A stretch of 64,000 bases of DNA from Aquimarina pacifica (GCF_000520955.1 NZ_JACC01000015.1:1-64000), one strand, 5' to 3'. Numbered from the stretch's first letter, positions 1 through 10,458 are shown. A program made the numbers and translations. The notes: a model not told the origin generated them from the sequence alone.

Positions 1-125
1 TAACTTACACAGTTAATGAGATACTACCTTAAACCCGCCGGTATTCGTTTACACGGCATATAAGATACTACCCAAAAAATATTGGATAGCGCCTTATTTT
101 ACTTATACGCATAATCACAATACGT

Positions 126-3100
126 CTAATTCTTTTTCTTACCCAAGGATACTTTATAGTTATCTATGCTACCTTTGATTTTTAAATTAAGATACTTTGT
201 TTTTTTGGTAGTATCTATTTCTACAATTTGATCTTCTTGCTCCTCACTAATCACCGTTTCCTTCTTGTTACCAAACAATTTTCCCCAAGCAGCTTTTCTT
301 ACAGTCTTCCAAGGAATACGTAAATAATAATCAATATTTTGATTATGATCATGCGTACCGGACAATTCTATATGGCCCAAAGTAGATTCGATAGTCATAG
401 CAGGAATATGAATCTTCCCTTTCTTTATAGCTAAGTTATTTTGTAAAGTGTCAAACCGAATGTTCTGAAGGTTTTTGTCTCCCATATACTCTGAAAGTGC
501 TAACATTGGATCGTAATTTTTTAATCTTCCATTTAGCACTTTTACTTCCATTTCTATATTAGATTGATCCAGATCAGGAACCATATCTGGGTATACTCTA
601 ATTTTACCTTTAATTCTAGAGGTAAGCTTACCTTGTAAGTTTTCTGAAACAAGGTGGTCTTGTCCAAAGTTTTCGAATTTGAATAGTAATTTATCTAAAT
701 CAACATTATTCATCACCAAATCCGGTCGCATATAGATATGTTTTGGATCGCTACCATTAAAATATCCACCTAATTTAATATTTCCTCCCGCCGCATCCAT
801 ATGTAAGGTGTCTATATAAATGTAGTGATTAGGGGTTGTTCGTAAATCTGCTTTGATATTTTGAAGATCTATTCTGTGGTAAATAAAGTGGGCGATATCT
901 GCCTTAAATTGCATATCTGTAAAAGGCAATTCATACAAATTGAATGCATTTGCATGTTCTTTTACATCTGCGGTTTTTGAAGTTATAACTTCTGTGGGTT
1001 TTGGCGGACTTAAATCAAAATTAAAAAGTGCGTCAAAGTCGATATAATTTGCCTTTAATTCTAGGTAATTATCTCTTTTCTTTATTTGTGGATCATCTCC
1101 CAAATAGTAGTTTAGATCGAAATTAAAGTTAGTAGTTCCTATTTCACCATGAAAGTCTTTTATTACCAAGTGTTCCTCTTCGTAATGTATGTTTCCTCTA
1201 AAATTATCAAAGCGAAGCGGATGCAATTTCATTTTTGTATTTAACTTGTCTAAAGCCAGATCGATAGAGTGTAAAGAAGAATCTTTATAATGCATACTAG
1301 ATGCAACATGCAATGCCAAATTATCAAACGTTTCATGTCGATATTCTGTTGGAACATAATTTTCGCCCTTATACGAAAAGACATCTTCTAATCTTAATTT
1401 GTTCGAAGTGAGGTTAATATCTAAATTTACATCTCCGTTCAGTTGCGGTTTCATCCAAAAAGCATAATCATGTATTAGCCCATCAAAATGAAAATCACTA
1501 TCATCTATATACCCTGTAAAATCTATTATTTCCAAGTCTTTATCATCTATCAACACATCGGCATGAAAATCATGAAGTTTATGCGGATAATGCTTCAAGT
1601 CTGCATATAAACTATCAATAAAAAATTCTCCTTTTGGTAAATATTCAGATTCTGTAAAATCTTTTGCAGAAGCTTTAAAAGAAAGGCCTAAACTCAAGTC
1701 TTTTATTTGCTCATCGAAACCATTTTGGATAGTATCCTGTTTTGAAAATCGGGTTAATTCTTTGATATCTATGTTTTTAGAGGTGATGTCTAAATGAGCT
1801 TCTACAGGGATGTTCGTATGATGTACAATAGAAGGTAAGTCTGATAGAAAACCATTTATAGATAGATCTGAATTTCCTATAGATAGTTCAAACTTGTTAA
1901 GAGATGCTTCTTTGCCATTCATCACTAAATGTATATTCAAATCGTGTAAGGGAGCGGGAAGTTCTTCTGTCACTAAACTCAAGTCTTTTACAATCAATTC
2001 TGTAAAGTAAGATTGATTGAGTTTTTGTAATGCTTTTTCAGGTTTTTCAATATCAATAATATCATGAAAATTCATTTTCAAGGATACTTGCCCTGAGACA
2101 TCCTGAACTTGCTCTAATTCAAAAAAGTCGGTTATAAAATTGAGGTTGAAATTCGAGTTGATTTTCATATCCACTTCTGGGGATTCAAAATTCTTAACAA
2201 AAATCGAACCTTCAAACTCACCTTTTTCTAAAGACGCCGTCATATCGGTTAAAGAAAACTCCATGGTACTAGCGTCTCTATTCTCTCCATTAGTAAAATG
2301 CCCATTAAATCCCATATTATCAATCTTTTTGGCTCTTTCAGTATTTTCTAAAAAGGCTTTCCCAGCTCCAAAATGAGCATTGATAAACGGTCTATTTCCT
2401 TTGTTTGCTGGTCCTCGGATACTGGCGTTAAAATAGATTTCACCGGCATTTTTATATTTCTCTAATACGGGTATTACATCCGCTGGAGCAAAAGCTATAA
2501 GCATATCAAAATTAGGCTTTGTTCCTTTTATAGAAAGGTCAAGGTCTACATCATTCTTTGTATCTATAGTTCCTTCTAACTCAAAATCACCATTTTCCAT
2601 GATAATACCTGAAGGCTCTATGTCGAGAATGCCAGTATGTTCATTAAATACTACATCTGTATGAACTTCAAAATGCTTTTTATGGATGAATGTTGTATCT
2701 CCATCTTTTATCACATTTAATTCAAAATCAGTATCTATGTGCCCAGCGATAATACTATCTTTTTGACTAAAACCGCCTATACCAGTGTATATAAATTTTT
2801 CGACATCAGTATTAGTAGCTTCATCTAAAGTGTGAATATCTAAATTTTTGAATTTAATTTTTTTTAAATGAATATTAGTAGAAGGTGTCTCTGTTTCAGA
2901 AGTGCTTGCCAATGAGTTTTGAATATTAGTAGTGTTATTTTCATGAATAACAATATTAAAAACGCCTTCCTCGATTACAACAGATTGAATGTCATAGTTT
3001 TTATTGATAATATCCCATAGGTTAAAACCTACGTATATATCTTTTACATCCATTATGATGGGGGCATCGTCTTCTTTTGTTTCAAAAATTTTTACATCAT

Positions 3101-3317
3101 TAACTTTTATGGATATATACGGAAAGTTGGCAAAAAGTGATAATTTACTTTCACCCACGCCTATAAGACCTTTATGTTCTTTGTTTAGTTTTGCAATCTC
3201 CTCCTTAATAATTTCGGATTGGTTACTCTGAATGTATAGTATTAAACCTCCTACTAATAAAAGAGGAACAATAATTAGTAGGACTAAAATTCGTTTCCAG
3301 AATTTTTTAATTTTCAC
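126..3317 (-). CDS. AsmA-like family protein, inner-membrane anchored
   Basis: This 1063-residue protein has one N-terminal membrane segment (about residues 8-30, IIVPLLLVGGLILYI) followed by a very long beta-rich region made of repeated short strands of the AsmA/DUF748 type. The C-terminal portion, with GHIELSGTHDH and 'LRIPWKTVRKA', matches the AsmA C-terminal region of Bacteroidetes homologues. AsmA-like proteins are bridge-like proteins of the periplasm, linked to phospholipid transport and outer-membrane assembly. That role is family knowledge and not shown here. The gene is monocistronic as seen: nothing is upstream for over 500 bases, and the 125 bases downstream hold no gene. Confidence 0.85.
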   Translation of the reverse strand: MKIKKFWKRILVLLIIVPLLLVGGLILYIQSNQSEIIKEEIAKLNKEHKGLIGVGESKLSLFANFPYISIKVNDVKIFETKEDDAPIIMDVKDIYVGFNLWDIINKNYDIQSVVIEEGVFNIVIHENNTTNIQNSLASTSETETPSTNIHLKKIKFKNLDIHTLDEATNTDVEKFIYTGIGGFSQKDSIIAGHIDTDFELNVIKDGDTTFIHKKHFEVHTDVVFNEHTGILDIEPSGIIMENGDFELEGTIDTKNDVDLDLSIKGTKPNFDMLIAFAPADVIPVLEKYKNAGEIYFNASIRGPANKGNRPFINAHFGAGKAFLENTERAKKIDNMGFNGHFTNGENRDASTMEFSLTDMTASLEKGEFEGSIFVKNFESPEVDMKINSNFNLNFITDFFELEQVQDVSGQVSLKMNFHDIIDIEKPEKALQKLNQSYFTELIVKDLSLVTEELPAPLHDLNIHLVMNGKEASLNKFELSIGNSDLSINGFLSDLPSIVHHTNIPVEAHLDITSKNIDIKELTRFSKQDTIQNGFDEQIKDLSLGLSFKASAKDFTESEYLPKGEFFIDSLYADLKHYPHKLHDFHADVLIDDKDLEIIDFTGYIDDSDFHFDGLIHDYAFWMKPQLNGDVNLDINLTSNKLRLEDVFSYKGENYVPTEYRHETFDNLALHVASSMHYKDSSLHSIDLALDKLNTKMKLHPLRFDNFRGNIHYEEEHLVIKDFHGEIGTTNFNFDLNYYLGDDPQIKKRDNYLELKANYIDFDALFNFDLSPPKPTEVITSKTADVKEHANAFNLYELPFTDMQFKADIAHFIYHRIDLQNIKADLRTTPNHYIYIDTLHMDAAGGNIKLGGYFNGSDPKHIYMRPDLVMNNVDLDKLLFKFENFGQDHLVSENLQGKLTSRIKGKIRVYPDMVPDLDQSNIEMEVKVLNGRLKNYDPMLALSEYMGDKNLQNIRFDTLQNNLAIKKGKIHIPAMTIESTLGHIELSGTHDHNQNIDYYLRIPWKTVRKAAWGKLFGNKKETVISEEQEDQIVEIDTTKKTKYLNLKIKGSIDNYKVSLGKKKN

Positions 3318-3893
3318 AGGAGAAATTTTTAGAGTTAGAAAAGGTGCGCAACTCTAAAAGTAACGAATTCGAATGAAAAATCTTATTTTATAGTATGATT
3401 TAGTTTTTGGAGTAACCGTATTGTTGATTAGCTATTTTAGAGTTTTAATGATCTAGAATGCAAAAAGTCACTTCTTGATAAAATATTTAAGTACTCAGTT
3501 GATTTAGAGAATCCTTTTGACTTTAATATATTCTGATGCAGGGGTGGAAGCATCGTGTGTTTTTGTAGTGTGGTGCTACTCACGAACTTTTGGCTTGGTA
3601 CTGACTTTTATTTTATGTTTATGCGTTCCTTTTGTCACTTCAGCCGCCTATTTCGTACATGAGTGGTGACGTACTTTAGATCTATTCGGCTTTAATTCCT
3701 ATTGTGTTGAATTCATCAATAACTTTACACCTAGCAAAACATAATAGAGTTAATAGTGTTATTATACGTTAGGAATTTCTGCGCATTATTCGATACGTTC
3801 TATATTCAAATAATTTCCACAGTCTTTTCAAAAAATAAGATTGTTTGAATCAAATCTATGACTAATTTCTAGTTTAAATAGATGATACATGAT
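3318..3893. other. Intergenic region, possibly containing gene debris
   Basis: These 576 bases lie between two minus-strand genes and hold no intact ORF. The stretch at about 3540-3720 is visibly less AT-rich than the flanks. On the minus strand it can be read as a short open stretch ending CKVIDEFNTIGIKAE-stop near 3691, without a usable start codon. This may be the remnant of a decayed gene, but I could not identify a parent family. The upstream control region of the AsmA-like gene should lie at the low-coordinate end. Confidence 0.3.
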
Positions 3894-4322
3894 TTATTCA
3901 ATAACTCGATAAGCTTCAAAGGTCTTGAATAAAAAACTTTTATAAGCACGTATATAACAAACATTAGTGTTATCTGGATCAATCCATACTTTTACGGTAT
4001 ATGTTTTTCCGCTATCAGCATTATAGATAGTTCCACCAGAAAGCACACCATCTTCATATTTTAATTGGTCCAAAATAATCATATTAATTAGAGGACGTTT
4101 TTGAAGTTCTTTAATAGGATTTTTGTTGTCTAGTCCGTTAAGATTGGATTGCGGGTTTTTAGTACGCTTATGTATTTTTCCGTAAAATACATTTTCGTGT
4201 TCGTAAATTTCTATAATAGACCCTCCTTTGATTTCCCATTTTCCGATGTAGGTGTCAGAAGTAACCGAAACATTAATAAATAGGAATGATATTGCAATAA
4301 GTATAGTAACCTTCATTAGCAT
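3894..4322 (-). CDS. DUF2147 family secreted protein
   Basis: This 142-residue protein starts with a signal peptide (VTILIAISFLFINVSVTS). The mature part carries the DUF2147 pattern: 'IGKWEIKGGSIIEIYEHENV', a KIHKRTKNP-type strand, a central LDQLKYEDGVLSGGTIYNADSGKTY-like segment, and a C-terminal 'KVWIDPDNTNVCYIRAYKSF'. DUF2147 proteins are small periplasmic lipocalin-like beta-barrels of unknown ligand, usually 120-150 residues, so this one is full length. The gene stands alone, with a terminator of the neighbouring lipoprotein gene upstream. Function is unknown. Confidence 0.8.
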   Translation of the reverse strand: MLMKVTILIAISFLFINVSVTSDTYIGKWEIKGGSIIEIYEHENVFYGKIHKRTKNPQSNLNGLDNKNPIKELQKRPLINMIILDQLKYEDGVLSGGTIYNADSGKTYTVKVWIDPDNTNVCYIRAYKSFLFKTFEAYRVIE

Positions 4323-4450
4323 AAACTTATTGAATTTAATTCATTAATCTTAATAAAAACTTAAATTATTGGTGTCAATCGTATCAATCTATTTCAAAAA
4401 ATGACGTTTTAACTGGGGTATAAGAGAAATGTAGAAATAATATTTTATAA

Positions 4451-4488
4451 AACAACCCTTTATAATTCTAGAATTATAAAGGGTTGTT
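4451..4488 (-). terminator. Perfect 38-bp palindrome, terminator of the BspA-like gene
   Basis: Two 19-base arms (AACAACCCTTTATAATTCT and its exact complement) meet with no spacer around a CTAG centre. The hairpin lies 58 bases downstream of the stop of the minus-strand lipoprotein gene ending at 4546. On that strand it runs into an AT-rich tail, as expected for an intrinsic terminator. Confidence 0.75.
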
Positions 4489-4545
4489 GTTTTGTTTTTT
4501 AGTTATTTACACAGTGGAGTGATTAACAAGAAAATTGTTTTTCAC

Positions 4546-6381
4546 TTATAAAGGACATTGTCCTCCGTCTGTAATAGTCCAACTAGTTGAACTTACTAAA
4601 TTAGCTCTTGCAGTTGTCCCTGAACAATATATCGAATTACCACCATCAAATGAAAGATCGCTTTGCCTTGCTTGTCCTGCAAAACTAATTAGTATTTTAT
4701 CATAAGTTAATGTCGGTAGGGTAACACCAGAAAACATGCCAGTAAAATTTGTCACTTTACTGATTTCCCAATTATCAGTATCGGGATTTGCATTAACTGC
4801 TTCATAGAACATATAACCCATAGTAGTTACATTGCTCGTATCCCAATTACTGGTATCAGGATTGGCAAAAGGAGCTCCTCTAAACATATAATAAAATTGA
4901 GTTGCACTGCTTGTATCCCAGTTAGTTGTATTTGGCTCTGCAACTAATGCATTATAGAACATATATGACATATCTGTTACCTTGCTTGTATCCCATCCAC
5001 TTACGTCGGGATTAGCTATAGTAGTCCCGCCAAACATAAACCTCATACTTGTTACGTTACTTGTATCCCAATTACTTACATCAGGATTAGCAATCTCAGT
5101 TGCTCCAAACATATATCCCATATTGGTGACATTACTTGTGTCCCAATTACTTACATCCGGGTTTGCATTATCTGCATTATAGAACATGAAGTACATATTG
5201 GTTACCTTACTCGTATCCCAATTGCTTACATCAGGATTACCGCTGATACCACTGAACATTCTAGACATATCTCTTACATTGCTTGTATCCCAATTGCTTA
5301 CATCAGGATTAGCCATATTTGCATAATAAAACATGCGACTCATATTAGTGATATTACTCATATCCCAATTACTTACATCAGGATTTGCTTTATCGGCTTG
5401 TTGAAACATCTTTTCTGTACTTATTGCCTGAGAAAGATCTGGTTGATCTGTTGCAAGGATTTCCATATTAACACAGTAGTTAAAAGCATTTGCTAACGAA
5501 AGCCATTTGTTGGTACCCCATTGATTAAGTTCAATTAAATTTTCTACATCTTCTTCATCTTCTTCATCTTCTTGATGATTTAGAGCAGGAAATGTACCCG
5601 TGATACGTATAGTGTGCGGACCATCATCTTCAAATCTATGATAGGTAGCTGTGGTTATTCCTGATTCATCGACAACACCATCATTATCCCAATCTACAGC
5701 ATAATTGTATTCATATGATGTGTTTATAGGTATGTAAACATATGTTCCTGTCCAGGTTGTAATAAATTCTGTGCCAGCTATCGTTTGATCTGTAAAAGTA
5801 ATAGTAACCGTAAATTCTTGGGTATCTCCATTTTCTGCAGTAATTGTATAGGTTACCGGTTCACTAAAATCTTGTGGAGTATTAATAGCAGGCGAAATAA
5901 AAGCACCCATATAATCAATAGTAGGGATCAATTTTGTAATATCTGTACCTACCAAAACTTCAATATTTACTTCATTGTTTTCTATAGTTGCCGTTCGGTC
6001 TCCTACAGTAAAAGAGACTAAGTCATTCGCATCAGGACCTGTTATTTGAAGGAACATTTTTCCACTAATACTAGAATCACTCTCAGAAGTAGCAGTTAGT
6101 TCTACAATACCAGCAGCGATGCCAGTCACAAGTCCCGTTTCGTCAATAGTAGCTTTTTCGTCATTGCTACTGCTCCAGATAACATTTTGATTGGCTGTAT
6201 TTGCAGGAGTAAAAGTTGCTGTTAATTGTAATGTAGCGTCTTTGACTATTGATGTAGTTTCTGCGGTTACTTCTATAGCAATTGTATCTGTATTTGAGTT
6301 ATCTCCTGAATCATCACTACAGGATGCCATTACTAGTATTAGCAAAGCAAAGTAGATGCTTAGTGGCTTGAATTGTTTCAT
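4546..6381 (-). CDS. BspA-type repeat surface lipoprotein A (Ig-like, DUF5018-like, 25-residue repeats)
   Basis: This 611-residue predicted lipoprotein has a lipobox (LVMASC, Cys about residue 21). A BIG2-type Ig-like domain covers about residues 35-113 (QLTATFTPAN...GLVTGIAAGIVELTATS). A DUF5018-like domain follows at about 120-195 (FTVGDRTATIENNEVNIEVL...EPVTYTITAENGDTQEFTVTI). A beta-domain with 'DWDNDGVVDESG' (a calcium-loop-like acidic motif) and an acidic DEEDEEDVE patch come next. Nine tandem repeats with consensus NPDVSNWDTSNVTNMxYMF fill about residues 333-556, the bacterial surface-protein repeat known as TIGR02167 (BspA, DUF285). Probably surface exposed and possibly adhesive; this is inferred from BspA. 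The paralogue upstream shares the same architecture. Confidence 0.85.
   Translation of the reverse strand: MKQFKPLSIYFALLILVMASCSDDSGDNSNTDTIAIEVTAETTSIVKDATLQLTATFTPANTANQNVIWSSSNDEKATIDETGLVTGIAAGIVELTATSESDSSISGKMFLQITGPDANDLVSFTVGDRTATIENNEVNIEVLVGTDITKLIPTIDYMGAFISPAINTPQDFSEPVTYTITAENGDTQEFTVTITFTDQTIAGTEFITTWTGTYVYIPINTSYEYNYAVDWDNDGVVDESGITTATYHRFEDDGPHTIRITGTFPALNHQEDEEDEEDVENLIELNQWGTNKWLSLANAFNYCVNMEILATDQPDLSQAISTEKMFQQADKANPDVSNWDMSNITNMSRMFYYANMANPDVSNWDTSNVRDMSRMFSGISGNPDVSNWDTSKVTNMYFMFYNADNANPDVSNWDTSNVTNMGYMFGATEIANPDVSNWDTSNVTSMRFMFGGTTIANPDVSGWDTSKVTDMSYMFYNALVAEPNTTNWDTSSATQFYYMFRGAPFANPDTSNWDTSNVTTMGYMFYEAVNANPDTDNWEISKVTNFTGMFSGVTLPTLTYDKILISFAGQARQSDLSFDGGNSIYCSGTTARANLVSSTSWTITDGGQCPL
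4714..5385 (-). repeat. Nine 75-bp tandem coding repeats in lipoprotein A
   Basis: The coding sequence repeats with a 75-base period (25 residues; one unit is 24). Each unit encodes NPDVSNWDTSNVTxMxxMF plus a variable five- to six-residue tail. Individual units are similar enough at DNA level to allow slippage or unequal recombination with each other and with the paralogous array at about 6635-7309. Unit edges were placed by translation. Confidence 0.85.
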
Positions 6382-6469
6382 TTTTTTATTTTTTATTTTT
6401 TATTTTTTCTAAAAGAGAACATTTGTAATTGGTTCTTCTTTATATTATCATCATTTAGTTAAAATTAAT

Positions 6470-8311
6470 TTAAAAACATGATCCGCCATCTGTAATGGTC
6501 CATAGTGTTGTACTTATTAGATTTGCTCTTGCCGTTGATCCTGAACAGTAAATAGAGTTACCGCCATGAAAAGAGACATTACTTTGTCGTGCCTGATCCT
6601 CAAAGTTAATTAACATTTTGTCATAACTAATTGTGGGTAGTGTTACCCCAAAGAACATATTGAACATAGTAGTTACATTACCAATTACCCAATTATCTGT
6701 ATTTGGATTGGCACTCAGTGCTTCATAAAACATATAATCCATTCGAGTTACATTACTGGTGTCCCAATCAGTAGTATCAGGATTGGCAAGAGGAGCTCCT
6801 CTGAAAGTATATCGAAATGTAGTTACTTCGCTTGTGTCCCAATTTGTTGTATTCGGTTCTGCAACTAAGGCATTATAAAACATAAAGGACATATTCGTTA
6901 CATTACTAGTGTCCCATCCACTTACATCTGGATTAGCTACAGCAGTTCCACCAAACATATATAGCATGGAAGTTACCTTACTGGTATCCCAATCACTTAC
7001 ATCAGGATTTGCTATGTCTGCTAAACCAAACATATATCCCATATCGGTAACGTTACTGGTGTCCCACTCACTTACGTCAGGATTTGCAGCATCTGCATTA
7101 TAAAACATAAAATACATATTGGCAACGTTACTGGTGTCCCAATTACTTACATCAGGATTAGCAATAGTTGTATTTCTAAAAAGATGAGACATGTCTGTTG
7201 CATTACTGGTATCCCAATTACTTACATCTGGATTTGCGCCGGTTGCATACATAAACATTCCGGACAAAATTTCAATATTACTGACATCCCAATTACTCAC
7301 ATCAGGATTTGCAAGCTCCGCATAAGAAAACATTCTGTAAACACTTATAGCTTCGGACAGGTCAGGGACATCCGTTGCCAAAATTTCTAAATTAGGACAT
7401 CTATTAAATGCATTGGCAAATGATAACCATTTTCCTGTTCCCCATTGATTAAGTTCTATCAAATCCTCTGAGCCACCATCATCATCATACGGATCTTCAT
7501 GATTTATAGCAGGAAAAGTACCACTAATACGAATTGTATGAGGTCCTTCATCATTGTATGTGTGAGAAGCTTCACCCGTAATTCCTGATTCATCTACAAT
7601 ACCATCATTGTCCCAATCTACACCATAATTATATTGGTATGCATCTTGTATAGGGATTACAACGGTTGTACCAGTCCAGGTTGTTATAAATTCTGAACCA
7701 GGAACCATAGCATCTGTAAAAGTTATACTTACTGTAAATTCTTGTGTATCTCCATTCTCTGCGGTAACAGTATATGTTACTGGTTCAGAGAAATCTTGTT
7801 CTATACCACTAGCAGGAGTAATAAATAGTCCACTATGTTCAATAATTGGTGTTAATTTGGAAATATCTGTGTCTGTCAGAACTTCGATGGCTATTTGACC
7901 ATCTGTAATGGTAGCCGTTCTTTCGGCAATCGTAAAGGTTGTAATTTCTTTAGAATCTGCCCCAGTTACTGCAATGGATATACTACCGTTTATATTGGCA
8001 TTTCCGTCTATTGTACCCGTAAGTTCTACAATCCCAGATTCTATACCTGTTACTAAGCCAGTCTCACTTATTGAGGCGAGCGATTCATCACTTGTTGTCC
8101 AAATTACATTTTCTGCAGGTGTATCAGAAGAGCCCAGAGTTGCTGTTAATTGTACCGTAGCATCTTTTGCTATAATTGTAGTTTCTGCGGTTACATTCAA
8201 AACGTTACCTCCTCCATCTGATACTACTTCTAAAATATTATCCTTTGTACAAGAAGTGATTAATAAAAGTAGCATACCAAAATATATGCTTAGCGATTTG
8301 AAGTGTTTCAT
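6470..8311 (-). CDS. BspA-type repeat surface lipoprotein B (paralogue of the next gene)
   Basis: This 613-residue predicted lipoprotein (lipobox LLITSC) has the same domain order as the gene 88 bases downstream: Ig-like BIG2 domain, DUF5018-like domain (TIAERTATITDGQIAIEVL...), the 'DWDNDGIVDESG' domain, then nine 25-residue repeats. Both end with 'GNSIYCSGxTARANLxSxTxWTITDGG', a conserved two-Cys tail. The pair clearly arose by tandem duplication and diverged throughout. Start codon and signal peptide (LSIYFGMLLLLITSC) agree with the paralogue. No terminator hairpin was seen between the two, so they could be co-transcribed. Molecular function is unknown; surface adhesion is the BspA analogy. 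Confidence 0.85.
   Translation of the reverse strand: MKHFKSLSIYFGMLLLLITSCTKDNILEVVSDGGGNVLNVTAETTIIAKDATVQLTATLGSSDTPAENVIWTTSDESLASISETGLVTGIESGIVELTGTIDGNANINGSISIAVTGADSKEITTFTIAERTATITDGQIAIEVLTDTDISKLTPIIEHSGLFITPASGIEQDFSEPVTYTVTAENGDTQEFTVSITFTDAMVPGSEFITTWTGTTVVIPIQDAYQYNYGVDWDNDGIVDESGITGEASHTYNDEGPHTIRISGTFPAINHEDPYDDDGGSEDLIELNQWGTGKWLSFANAFNRCPNLEILATDVPDLSEAISVYRMFSYAELANPDVSNWDVSNIEILSGMFMYATGANPDVSNWDTSNATDMSHLFRNTTIANPDVSNWDTSNVANMYFMFYNADAANPDVSEWDTSNVTDMGYMFGLADIANPDVSDWDTSKVTSMLYMFGGTAVANPDVSGWDTSNVTNMSFMFYNALVAEPNTTNWDTSEVTTFRYTFRGAPLANPDTTDWDTSNVTRMDYMFYEALSANPNTDNWVIGNVTTMFNMFFGVTLPTISYDKMLINFEDQARQSNVSFHGGNSIYCSGSTARANLISTTLWTITDGGSCF
6635..7309 (-). repeat. Nine 75-bp tandem coding repeats in lipoprotein B
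   Basis: The same 25-residue NPDVSxWDTSNVTxMxYMF unit as in lipoprotein A, nine copies, with N- and C-terminal units most diverged (EPNTTNWDTS and NPNTDNWVIG near the end). Unit order matches the neighbour repeat by repeat: the seventh unit starts EPNTTNWDTS in both. The array was therefore duplicated as a block, not re-expanded independently. Confidence 0.85.
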
Positions 8312-8983
8312 TTTTTTTAATTTATTGATATATACAAAGCTCTACAAGTAGAATTTATTTTTTGTTAAAATAACAAAAAAAAACTCTAAAAAAATCTGAA
8401 TGTTAGGTATTATTAGTAAAGATTTTAGGTCTTACGACAACTTTTTGGTTCTAATAATATGTTATTTTTGTTTTATTATATTTAAAAATCTGATTTACAG
8501 TGTTTTATTTTGTTTTTGTTTGATTATAGATTTTAGTTTGCCTACTCCATTTAAAATGTTAATTTTTCCCTAATCATTATTTTATAACCGCCTATAAGTT
8601 CGGTTTTGATTTATTAAGTTTTAAAAATACTTTTAGAACTTATCTTTTTTATTTTGATTTAAAACTGTCATTTAATCATAAATCAAAAACATAATTTATT
8701 AGTATTTTAATAGAAAACTAAAATACTAATAAAAAGTTAAAATTGTTAATTGAGCTTCCTCTCATTAAACAATATGTAAAGATTATATTATGTTAAGTAT
8801 TTGTACAACAGTTTTATAGGTGATCTTCTTTTTAATTAACACTATAAAGTGTTAAGGGTTTGAAAAACAACGTTAATTTATTGTTTTTAGTATTAAGGTG
8901 ATATTGTTTTTTTTGCAATTTTATTTAGATCTCTTAATATGAATACAAAGATGTACACACTTTATAGTTATATATAAAAAACG
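8312..8983. other. Long AT-rich intergenic region without genes
   Basis: About 670 bases of very AT-rich DNA with many A and T runs and no credible ORF or RNA structure. It should contain the promoter of the lipoprotein pair near 8320-8450, but I did not find a clean TAnnTTTG element on the minus strand there. Confidence 0.5.
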
Positions 8984-9027
8984 AAATCCCTGATATTACT
9001 AAAACATAGTAAGAATATCAGGGATTT
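8984..9027 (-). terminator. Terminator downstream of fumC
   Basis: Fourteen-base perfect arms (AAATCCCTGATATT at 8984-8997 and its complement at 9014-9027) enclose a 16-base loop. On the minus strand, downstream of fumC, the hairpin is followed by CGTTTTTTATATA, a U-rich tail. Confidence 0.8.
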
Positions 9028-9060
9028 AAACGGTAAGTGGATATAATTTTATTGAGGAAA

Positions 9061-10458
9061 TTATTTAAGTTCTCCAACCATATCTTCTGGTTTAACCCAT
9101 TCTTCAAATTCTTGCTCGCTAACGAATCCTAAAGAAACTGCTTCATGTTTTAGTGTTGTACCATTTTGATGTGCGGTATTCGCTATTTCTGCAGCTTTGT
9201 AGTATCCTATTTTAGTATTTAATGCTGTAACAAGCATTAAAGAATTATTTAATAGTTCTGTAATACGTTTTTGGTTGGGTTCTATACCTTGCGCACAATG
9301 TTCATCAAAAGAAACACATGCATCACCAAGTAACTGTGCACTTTGTAATAGATTAGCGGCCATAACAGGTTTAAATACATTCAATTCGAAGTGTCCCTGC
9401 ATACCACCAACATTGATAGCAACATCATTACCAAGTACTTGAGCGCATACCATTGTCAAAGCTTCACATTGTGTTGGGTTTACTTTACCAGGCATGATTG
9501 AACTTCCTGGTTCGTTTGCCGGAATTATCAGTTCTCCAATCCCACTTCTAGGTCCAGAAGCAAGCATGCGAATATCATTTCCTATTTTGTTAAGAGAAAC
9601 AGCAAGTTGTTTTAATGCCCCATGAGTTTCTACTAATGCATCATGAGCGGCAAGAGCTTCAAATTTATTTTCTGCCGTTATAAATGGTAAACTGGTAAAT
9701 TGAGCAATAAATTCTGATACACGCTTGGCATATCCTTTGGGAGTATTAAGTCCCGTTCCTACTGCAGTACCACCTAAAGCCATTTCTGCAAGATGTGGTA
9801 ATGTGTTTTCTAAGGCTTTAAGTCCATGATCTAATTGAGAGACATAGCCAGATAATTCTTGTCCTATAGTTAAAGGTGTTGCATCCATAAAATGGGTGCG
9901 TCCAATTTTTACAACATCTTTAAAATCTTCTGATTTTTTCTTTAATGTATCTCTAAGTTTAGTAATCCCAGGAATTGTTACTTCGACAATCTTTTTATAT
10001 GCTGCAATATGCATTCCTGTAGGGAACGTATCATTAGAAGATTGAGACTTGTTGACATCGTCATTCGGTTGTATTGTCTTTTCACCTTCACCAATAGTCT
10101 TACCAGCTAATTGATGCGCTCTATTGGCAATCACCTCATTAACGTTCATATTACTTTGCGTGCCAGATCCTGTTTGCCAGATTACTAGTGGAAATTGATC
10201 ATCATGCTTTCCTGCAAGAATTTCATCACATACTTTTGCAATAAGATCTCTTTTTTCTATTGCAAGAACTCCTAGCTCGCAGTTTGTAAAAGCTGCAGCT
10301 TTTTTAAGGTATGCAAATCCATAAATAATCTCTAACGGCATAGATGCAGCTGCCCCTATCTTAAAGTTATTTCTAGAACGTTCTGTTTGAGCTCCCCAAA
10401 GCTTATCAGAAGGCACTTTTACCTCGCCCATTGTATCCTTTTCTATTCTGTAGTCCAT
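9061..10458 (-). CDS. fumC: Fumarate hydratase class II
   Basis: This TCA-cycle enzyme interconverts fumarate and malate and is iron independent. The 465-residue product carries the fumarase/aspartase superfamily signature [13 protein letters not shown], the upstream [18 protein letters not shown] and '[16 protein letters not shown]' active-site segments, and has normal family length. I start it at the ATG at 10458 ([13 protein letters not shown]). The frame stays open to a TTG at 10494, but that codon lies inside a TAAATTTG promoter element, so it cannot be the start. Monocistronic, with its own terminator. Confidence 0.95.
   Translation of the reverse strand: MDYRIEKDTMGEVKVPSDKLWGAQTERSRNNFKIGAAASMPLEIIYGFAYLKKAAAFTNCELGVLAIEKRDLIAKVCDEILAGKHDDQFPLVIWQTGSGTQSNMNVNEVIANRAHQLAGKTIGEGEKTIQPNDDVNKSQSSNDTFPTGMHIAAYKKIVEVTIPGITKLRDTLKKKSEDFKDVVKIGRTHFMDATPLTIGQELSGYVSQLDHGLKALENTLPHLAEMALGGTAVGTGLNTPKGYAKRVSEFIAQFTSLPFITAENKFEALAAHDALVETHGALKQLAVSLNKIGNDIRMLASGPRSGIGELIIPANEPGSSIMPGKVNPTQCEALTMVCAQVLGNDVAINVGGMQGHFELNVFKPVMAANLLQSAQLLGDACVSFDEHCAQGIEPNQKRITELLNNSLMLVTALNTKIGYYKAAEIANTAHQNGTTLKHEAVSLGFVSEQEFEEWVKPEDMVGELK

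Noticed and set aside
4714-7309. 75-bp repeats that could be mistaken for a CRISPR array
   Set aside because: The repeats are contiguous without unique spacers, in frame, and encode a regular NPDVSNWDTSN protein repeat in two lipoproteins.
7908-8351. Plus-strand open frame of 147 codons opposite lipoprotein B
   Set aside because: Antisense shadow of the Ig-like domain and signal region of a well-supported minus-strand gene.
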